The notes beneath the pieces were generated by a model, which was given only the letters and a program-made list of their open reading frames with translations, searched no databases and was not told the DNA's origin. DNA of 64,000 nt from Candidatus Thiothrix sulfatifontis (GTDB lineage Bacteria; Pseudomonadota; Gammaproteobacteria; Thiotrichales; Thiotrichaceae): positions 930,001 to 994,000 of the forward strand of contig CP094685.1 in the NCBI GenBank assembly GCA_022828425.1, written 5' to 3'. The position numbers were made by a program, and so were the translations under genes. This document shows positions 59,431 to 64,000 of this stretch, piece by piece. How positions within the stretch are numbered: position 1 is the first letter of the stretch; each line of letters opens with the position of its first letter.

Positions 59431-59736
59431 TTAGGCGCTCAAACGTTCTTGAACCAAAACCCATGGAGCTACCACGACTGCCCATAGATTATCAGGGTGG
59501 CGGTTCGCCCAGTCGATAGCGGTTTCATCGCGAAGCTGTTCAACTTGTTGATTTTGAAGCCATTGTTGCAGCTTGTGGGTATTGTCTTCTGCGAGTGTGG
59601 TGGCGACTTCAACGAGGTCAAGCGCCGCAACCACGTGAATGACTTTGCCACCAGCAAAATAGCGCTCCAACTCAGGCCAGCTAATACGGGCAGTTTCTAA
59701 ATTGAGGCGGTCGCGCAGTGGGAGTGCTTCTTCCAT
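59431..59736 (-). CDS. DUF2288 family protein
   Basis: A 101-residue cytoplasmic protein of unknown function. The pattern ARISWPELERYFAGGKVI near the N-terminus and PWVLVQERL at the end match the DUF2288 family. It lies 34 nt downstream of the glycosyltransferase and may be co-transcribed with it. Confidence 0.85.
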   Translation of the reverse strand: MEEALPLRDRLNLETARISWPELERYFAGGKVIHVVAALDLVEVATTLAEDNTHKLQQWLQNQQVEQLRDETAIDWANRHPDNLWAVVVAPWVLVQERLSA

Positions 59737-59770
59737 GGCTTAAGTTTTCCGAGTTTGTACAGGATTGGGC

Positions 59771-60883
59771 TTAGCTGATGGGTGCGGGCAGCTTATCTGC
59801 GGCAAATTGGAGATTTTGCTGTATTCGGACACGCTCGTCAGCCGGTAATTCAGGGTCTGATAATAAACTATCACACAAATTCATGCATTCTTGGTAGTGC
59901 GCTATCCAGTAAGCAATGACGGCTAATTCGTCTTTGGCTTTCCATCCGTAAATATCCGGCAGTACGAATAGGATGTCGTTGGGAAGTGGGGTGTGAGCAG
60001 CCGCAAGTGCGTAGGGGTAGGCGAGTGCAAAGCGGCCTTGCATACGCAGGTAACGCGCCAAATGATGCAAACTTTCGGCCCGTTGGGGACGGTATTCATG
60101 GGCTTTTAGATAGGCGTTGATGATTTCCTCTGATGGGTAATTACCTTGTTCTTTGAGGCGGGCAATCTCAAACAATGCATACCACGCTTCTTCTTCCCAG
60201 CCACCCATGGTGACGCGTTGTTGGTAGTTTTCAATGGCGGCTTCAATATCACCGGCATCGCGGTAACTTTGTGCTAGATAGAAGCGGTAGCGGGTGTTGT
60301 TGGGTTCATCCTGCAACGCTTTGATCAAGACTTTTGCATCTTTTAGGTATTTGTCAGGATCGTTGCTTCTTGCGCCTTCGGTAGAGGCGCGGATGAAATA
60401 GTCGCCTTGCAAAATTTCGGTAGTGAATGGTGTATTCGCTTCCAAGTATTCGTGCAATACACCCTGCCACTTCCACGCAAGGCTAGTGCGGATCAGTTTG
60501 AGGTTGGCGTATTGGAGTTCATTGTAACGAATGTTGAGGTTGTAGCCGTCGGCGCTTAGGTTGCTAAATTGGAAATCATCGGCAGCAACCAAGCTGTCAT
60601 CGGCGTCCATAATAAGAATGTAATCGGCTTTATCGCGGGCGTGTTCGAGTGCGATATTGCGATTGTGGGCAAAGTCGCGCCATTCATTTTCGATGAGAAT
60701 GCCGTCAACATTGTGTTGTGTAAAATAGTCACGGATGATTTGTTGGGTTCCATCCGTTGAGCCAGTGTCGCTGATTACCCAGTAATCAATCTTGTCTTTA
60801 ACACTGTCGAGACAGCGAGTAATGACTTTGCTTTCATTTTTGACAATCATGTTTAGGCAGATGCTTGGTTTGATCGTGTTCAT
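59771..60883 (-). CDS. Family 2 glycosyltransferase with TPR-like C-terminus
   Basis: A 370-residue cytoplasmic GT-A enzyme. The start (ICLNMIVKNESKVITRCLDS) and SDTGSTDGTQ are GT2 motifs, and the DXD is IMDADDS. The C-terminal half has TPR-like helices with PNNTRYRFYLAQSYRDAGD. Such SunS-like enzymes glycosylate peptides or proteins. The gene lies 118 nt downstream of the collagen-like gene on the same strand, so it is a candidate for its modification. Confidence 0.9.
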   Translation of the reverse strand: MNTIKPSICLNMIVKNESKVITRCLDSVKDKIDYWVISDTGSTDGTQQIIRDYFTQHNVDGILIENEWRDFAHNRNIALEHARDKADYILIMDADDSLVAADDFQFSNLSADGYNLNIRYNELQYANLKLIRTSLAWKWQGVLHEYLEANTPFTTEILQGDYFIRASTEGARSNDPDKYLKDAKVLIKALQDEPNNTRYRFYLAQSYRDAGDIEAAIENYQQRVTMGGWEEEAWYALFEIARLKEQGNYPSEEIINAYLKAHEYRPQRAESLHHLARYLRMQGRFALAYPYALAAAHTPLPNDILFVLPDIYGWKAKDELAVIAYWIAHYQECMNLCDSLLSDPELPADERVRIQQNLQFAADKLPAPIS

Positions 60884-60906
60884 TGTTGAGTCCTCCTGTT
60901 GTCAAA

Positions 60907-60936
60907 AGTAAAGCCCACCAACTGGCGGGCTTTACT
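60907..60936 (-). terminator. Terminator between the collagen-like and glycosyltransferase genes
   Basis: On the minus strand AGTAAAGCCCGCC pairs with GGTGGGCTTTACT around a 4-nt loop, followed by TTTTG. Stem strong, T-run short, so read-through to the glycosyltransferase is possible. Confidence 0.65.
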
Positions 60937-61001
60937 GTTAGTTGGTAAACGGCAATCTCACCATGGAGGATTGCCGCCCGCTATCCGTGGATAACTTCAG
61001 C

Positions 61002-64000
61002 TTAGTTGCACTTCAACTTAGCGCTGATATTGGCAAAGCTGCAATCGAAGCCGCCAAACGCATCAGGCTTAAGGCTAAAGTTGCTGGATTTGCCCCACTT
61101 GTCGGTCGCGGTGCCTTCCATGCAACCATCGCTCTTCACGTGCAGGCCACTCAGGTTGTAGTTGCCGTGTGACGTTGACATGTTGCAGTTGTTGCTACCT
61201 TTCCAGTCGAATGAAACGTTGCAGTTGCTGCCGTTGCCTGAGTAATGGCCAGGTTTGCAGTCATGATGCCCGCTGGTTGCACCGGTAGCGCCTTTAGGAC
61301 CAGTTGCGCCCGTTGCACCAGTTGCACCTTGAGTGCCAGTTGCGCCTGTGGCTCCAGTGTTACCCGTTGCGCCTTTAGGACCAGTTGCGCCCGTTGCGCC
61401 AGTGTTACCCGTTGCGCCGGTAGAACCTGCTGCACCAGTGTTACCCGTTGCGCCTGTAGCACCCGCTGCGCCAGTTGCGCCGGTAGAACCTGCTGCACCA
61501 GTGTTACCCGTTGCGCCAGTAGAACCTGCTGCACCAGTGTTACCCGTTGCGCCTGTAGCACCCGCTGCGCCAGTTGCGCCTTGAGCACCAGTGTCACCTT
61601 TCAGCCACGCGCGAACGTCGTTCTGGTCTGTGTTGCCGTTTGCATCAAAGTCGCCGATTGTGTCTTTGAACCAATCAAAGAAGCCTTGACCGTTTGAGCC
61701 GTTAGAACCAGTAGCGCCGGTAGCGCCATTCATGCCTGCTGCACCAGTAGCGCCGGTAGCACCGTTCATGCCTGCTGCACCAGTAGCGCCGGTAGCACCG
61801 TTCATGCCTGCTGCACCAGTAGCGCCGGTAGCGCCATTCATGCCTGCTGCACCAGTAGCGCCGGTAGCGCCATTCATGCCTGCTGCACCAGTAGCGCCGG
61901 TAGCACCGTCTTGACCGTCAGTACCATTGGTACCGTTCATGCCTGCTGCACCAGTAGCGCCGGTAGCGCCGTTCATGCCTGCTGCACCAGTAGCGCCGGT
62001 AGCGCCGTTCATGCCTGCTGCACCAGTAGCGCCGGTAGCACCGTTCATGCCTGCTGCACCAGTAGCGCCGGTAGCGCCGTTCATGCCTGCTGCACCAGTA
62101 GCGCCGGTAGCGCCGTTCATGCCTGCTGCACCAGTAGCGCCGGTAGCGCCGGTAGCGCCGTCTTCACCATCACAGCCATCGCGACCAGCAGCGCCAGTGG
62201 CACCGTTCATGCCTGCTGCACCAGTAGCGCCGGTAGCGCCGTTCATGCCTGCTGCACCAGTAGCGCCGGTAGCACCGTCTTGACCGTCAGTACCATTGGT
62301 ACCGTTCATGCCTGCTGCACCAGTAGCGCCGGTAGCGCCGTTCATGCCTGCTGCACCAGTAGCGCCGGTAGCACCGTTCATGCCTGCTGCACCAGTAGCG
62401 CCGGTAGCACCGTCTTGACCGTCAGTACCATTGGTACCGTTCATGCCTGCTGCACCAGTAGCGCCGGTAGCGCCGTTCATGCCTGCTGCACCAGTAGCGC
62501 CGGTAGCACCGTTCATGCCTGCTGCACCAGTAGCGCCGGTAGCACCGTTCATGCCTGCTGCACCAGTAGCGCCGGTAGCACCGTTCATGCCTGCTGCACC
62601 AGTAGCGCCGGTAGCGCCGTCTTCACCATCACAGCCATCGCGACCAGCAGCGCCAGTGGCACCGTTCATGCCTGCTGCACCAGTAGCGCCGGTAGCACCG
62701 TTCATGCCTGCTGCACCAGTAGCGCCGGTAGCACCGTTCATGCCTGCTGCACCAGTAGCGCCGGTAGCACCGTTCATGCCTGCTGCACCAGTAGCGCCGG
62801 TAGCACCGTCTTGACCGTCAGTACCATTGGTACCGTTCATGCCTGCTGCACCAGTAGCGCCGGTAGCACCGTCTTGACCGTCAGTACCATTGGTACCATT
62901 GGTACCGTTCATGCCTGCTGCACCAGTAGCGCCGGTAGCGCCGGTAGCGCCATTCATGCCTGCTGCACCAGTAGCGCCGGTGTATCCACGATCACCCTTG
63001 TCACCGCGATCACCTTTGTCGCCTTTCAAGCCGGTGTCGCCTTTATCACCCTTGTCACCGCGATCACCTTTGTCGCCTTTCAAGCCGGTGTCGCCTTTAT
63101 CACCCTTGTCGCCGCGATCACCTTTGTCGCCTTTCAAGCCGGTGTATCCACGATCACCCTTGTCACCGCGATCACCTTTGTCGCCTTTCAAGCCGGTGTC
63201 GCCTTTATCACCCTTGTCACCGCGATCACCTTTGTCGCCTTTCAAGCCGGTGTCGCCTTTATCACCCTTGTCACCGCGATCACCTTTGTCGCCTTTCAAG
63301 CCGGTGTCGCCTTTATCACCCTTGTCGCCGCGATCACCTTTGTCGCCTTTCAAGCCGGTATCGCCTTTATCACCCTTGTCACCGCGATCACCTTTGTCGC
63401 CTTTCAAGCCGGTGTATCCACGATCACCCTTGTCACCGCGATCACCTTTGTCGCCTTTCAAGCCGGTATCGCCACGGTCGCCCTTAGCACCTGTTGCGCC
63501 TGCTGATCCGGTGGCACCAGTAGCGCCGGTGTATCCACGATCGCCTTTGTCACCTTTGTCGCCTTTCAAGCCGGTATCGCCACGGTCGCCCTTAGCGCCA
63601 GTTGCGCCTGCTGATCCGGTGGCACCAGTAGCGCCTTGAGCGCCAGTTGCACCTTGTGAACCATAATTGCCATGACCACGCCCGTGACCAGTACCGTGAC
63701 TGTTGCCAGTACCGTGGCTGTTGCCAGTACCGTGGCTGTTGCCAGTACCGTTGCTGTTGCCAGTACCGTGGCTGTTGCCAGTACCGTGGCTGTTGCCAGT
63801 ACCGTGGCTGTTGCCAGTACCGTTGCTGTTGCCAGTACCAGTGCCGCAATCGTCGCCGCCTTGACCACCTTGGCTGCCACCGCTCTGCAACTGTTGCAGC
63901 ATCTGCATGATCATTTGCAGCAAGCTCATCAGCAATTGAGTGGTATCACCGCTCATCCCTGGTAGTGAACTAGCGCCACCCGTCATGGACGCAGTAGGTG
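61002..64000 (-). CDS. Very large collagen-like protein, 5' end outside the window
   Basis: The frame runs from the stop at 61002 to the right edge with no stop; the first ATG in view is at 63986 (994 residues), but coding probably starts upstream. In order: a hydrophobic helix ([16 protein letters not shown]), a GTGNSH repeat zone, a KGD/RGD-rich Gly-X-Y tract, a long GATGAAGMN tract, a Ca-binding-like insert ([16 protein letters not shown]), a second Gly-X-Thr tract and a C-terminal Cys-rich domain of about 90 residues. The Gly-X-Y registry is kept almost throughout. No signal peptide is visible in the part shown. Likely a surface or sheath fibre. Confidence 0.92.
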   Translation of the reverse strand, partial: PTASMTGGASSLPGMSGDTTQLLMSLLQMIMQMLQQLQSGGSQGGQGGDDCGTGTGNSNGTGNSHGTGNSHGTGNSHGTGNSNGTGNSHGTGNSHGTGNSHGTGHGRGHGNYGSQGATGAQGATGATGSAGATGAKGDRGDTGLKGDKGDKGDRGYTGATGATGSAGATGAKGDRGDTGLKGDKGDRGDKGDRGYTGLKGDKGDRGDKGDKGDTGLKGDKGDRGDKGDKGDTGLKGDKGDRGDKGDKGDTGLKGDKGDRGDKGDKGDTGLKGDKGDRGDKGDRGYTGLKGDKGDRGDKGDKGDTGLKGDKGDRGDKGDKGDTGLKGDKGDRGDKGDRGYTGATGAAGMNGATGATGATGAAGMNGTNGTNGTDGQDGATGATGAAGMNGTNGTDGQDGATGATGAAGMNGATGATGAAGMNGATGATGAAGMNGATGATGAAGMNGATGAAGRDGCDGEDGATGATGAAGMNGATGATGAAGMNGATGATGAAGMNGATGATGAAGMNGATGATGAAGMNGTNGTDGQDGATGATGAAGMNGATGATGAAGMNGATGATGAAGMNGTNGTDGQDGATGATGAAGMNGATGATGAAGMNGATGAAGRDGCDGEDGATGATGATGAAGMNGATGATGAAGMNGATGATGAAGMNGATGATGAAGMNGATGATGAAGMNGATGATGAAGMNGTNGTDGQDGATGATGAAGMNGATGATGAAGMNGATGATGAAGMNGATGATGAAGMNGATGATGAAGMNGATGATGSNGSNGQGFFDWFKDTIGDFDANGNTDQNDVRAWLKGDTGAQGATGAAGATGATGNTGAAGSTGATGNTGAAGSTGATGAAGATGATGNTGAAGSTGATGNTGATGATGPKGATGNTGATGATGTQGATGATGATGPKGATGATSGHHDCKPGHYSGNGSNCNVSFDWKGSNNCNMSTSHGNYNLSGLHVKSDGCMEGTATDKWGKSSNFSLKPDAFGGFDCSFANISAKLKCN
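61270..61600 (-). repeat. Tandem repeats encoding Gly-X-Thr/Asn collagen tract 2
   Basis: Repeated [16 protein letters not shown] units coded by near-identical 9-36-bp DNA blocks between the Ca-binding-like insert and the C-terminal domain. Confidence 0.75.
61702..62981 (-). repeat. 36-bp tandem repeat tract ([12 protein letters not shown])
   Basis: A 36-bp unit, read on the plus strand as GCCTGCTGCACCAGTAGCGC and then CGGTAGCGCCGTTCAT, occurs more than 25 times with small changes (T-for-C at the alanine codon). Interspersed blocks encode [10 protein letters not shown] and [11 protein letters not shown]. Copy number is expected to vary between strains. Confidence 0.9.
62981..63471 (-). repeat. 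54-bp tandem repeat tract ([18 protein letters not shown])
   Basis: About nine copies of a 54-bp unit coding an 18-residue block rich in KGD and RGD. Copies differ mostly at synonymous or Asp/Tyr codons. Confidence 0.9.
63690..63845 (-). repeat. 18-bp tandem repeat tract (GTGNSH)
   Basis: About eight copies of an 18-bp unit (CCGTGGCTGTTGCCAGTA on the plus strand) coding Gly-Thr-Gly-Asn-Ser-His/Asn. Confidence 0.9.

Noticed and set aside
61702..63471. CRISPR-like array
   Set aside because: The units are tandem with no unique spacers and they encode in-frame Gly-X-Y peptides.
61732..63639. Long open frames on the plus strand through the collagen repeats (up to about 530 codons)
   Set aside because: They are mirror images of the repeat DNA; any exact repeat with few stop codons stays open in several frames. 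Composition is extreme (Cys-Thr-Ser or Pro-Ala-Val), and the minus frame has the coherent Gly-X-Y code.

Overview
The window looks like chromosomal DNA of a chemolithotrophic gammaproteobacterium, most plausibly a filamentous sulfur oxidiser of the Thiotrichales (Thiothrix-like). This is an inference from gene content: a transketolase/GAPDH/PGK/pyruvate kinase/class II aldolase operon, a membrane-anchored diheme cytochrome c, a secreted rhodanese, tatABC, a type II secretion tail cluster and a very large collagen-like protein. No 16S rRNA or other decisive marker is present. Base composition is moderate and codon use is fairly even. Nearly all of the DNA is coding. Many genes abut or overlap by 1-8 nt, so translational coupling is common. 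Layout: (1) 1-9016: metK (cut by the left edge) with a textbook SAH riboswitch, divergent from a central-carbon operon tkt-gap-pgk-pyk-fba whose first three gene junctions carry strong hairpins, then a hypothetical gene. (2) 9040-14270 (minus): a frameshifted old-yellow-enzyme gene, purU, trmB, thiG, thiS, gpmI. (3) 14439-21031: a damaged membrane-protein gene, then the minus operon hisA-[restriction enzyme-methyltransferase]-hisF-hyp-hisE-tatA-tatB-tatC, in which a restriction-modification pair sits without gaps between hisA and hisF. (4) 21118-25812 (plus): msrA, queG, a small lipoprotein, a tandem-hairpin RNA region, pdxH, an isoprenylcysteine-methyltransferase-like gene, a DUF3298-like lipoprotein and cbiC. 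(5) 25809-31988: an antitoxin-toxin-uvrD overlapping operon with a palindromic operator, yaiI, an arsenate module (arsJ and a second gap, divergent from arsR) and tRNA-Arg(CCG). (6) 32215-46783: diheme cytochrome, MsbA-like ABC exporter, ubiK, glnK-amtB behind an NtrC/sigma-54 promoter, slt-gspKLMN, rsgA, a cytochrome-like protein without heme motif, an M48 protease and orn. (7) 46872-54041: two small damaged or atypical genes, a MoxR/DUF58/transglutaminase trio, a DUF808 gene, pip and dtd. (8) 54243-59736: a four-gene acyl-carrier cassette (FkbH-like HAD, ACP, MaoC-SDR fusion, hexapeptide acyltransferase), a small secreted protein, a secreted rhodanese and a DUF2288 gene. (9) 59771-64000: a glycosyltransferase directly downstream of a collagen-like gene that continues past the right edge. 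The most interesting candidates for undescribed biology are the acyl-ACP cassette with a catalytically degenerate reductase domain, the collagen-like protein with its adjacent glycosyltransferase, the restriction-modification pair embedded in the his operon, and the toxin-antitoxin pair coupled to uvrD. Several genes carry single-base frameshifts beside short homopolymers, so some of the damage may be sequencing error.
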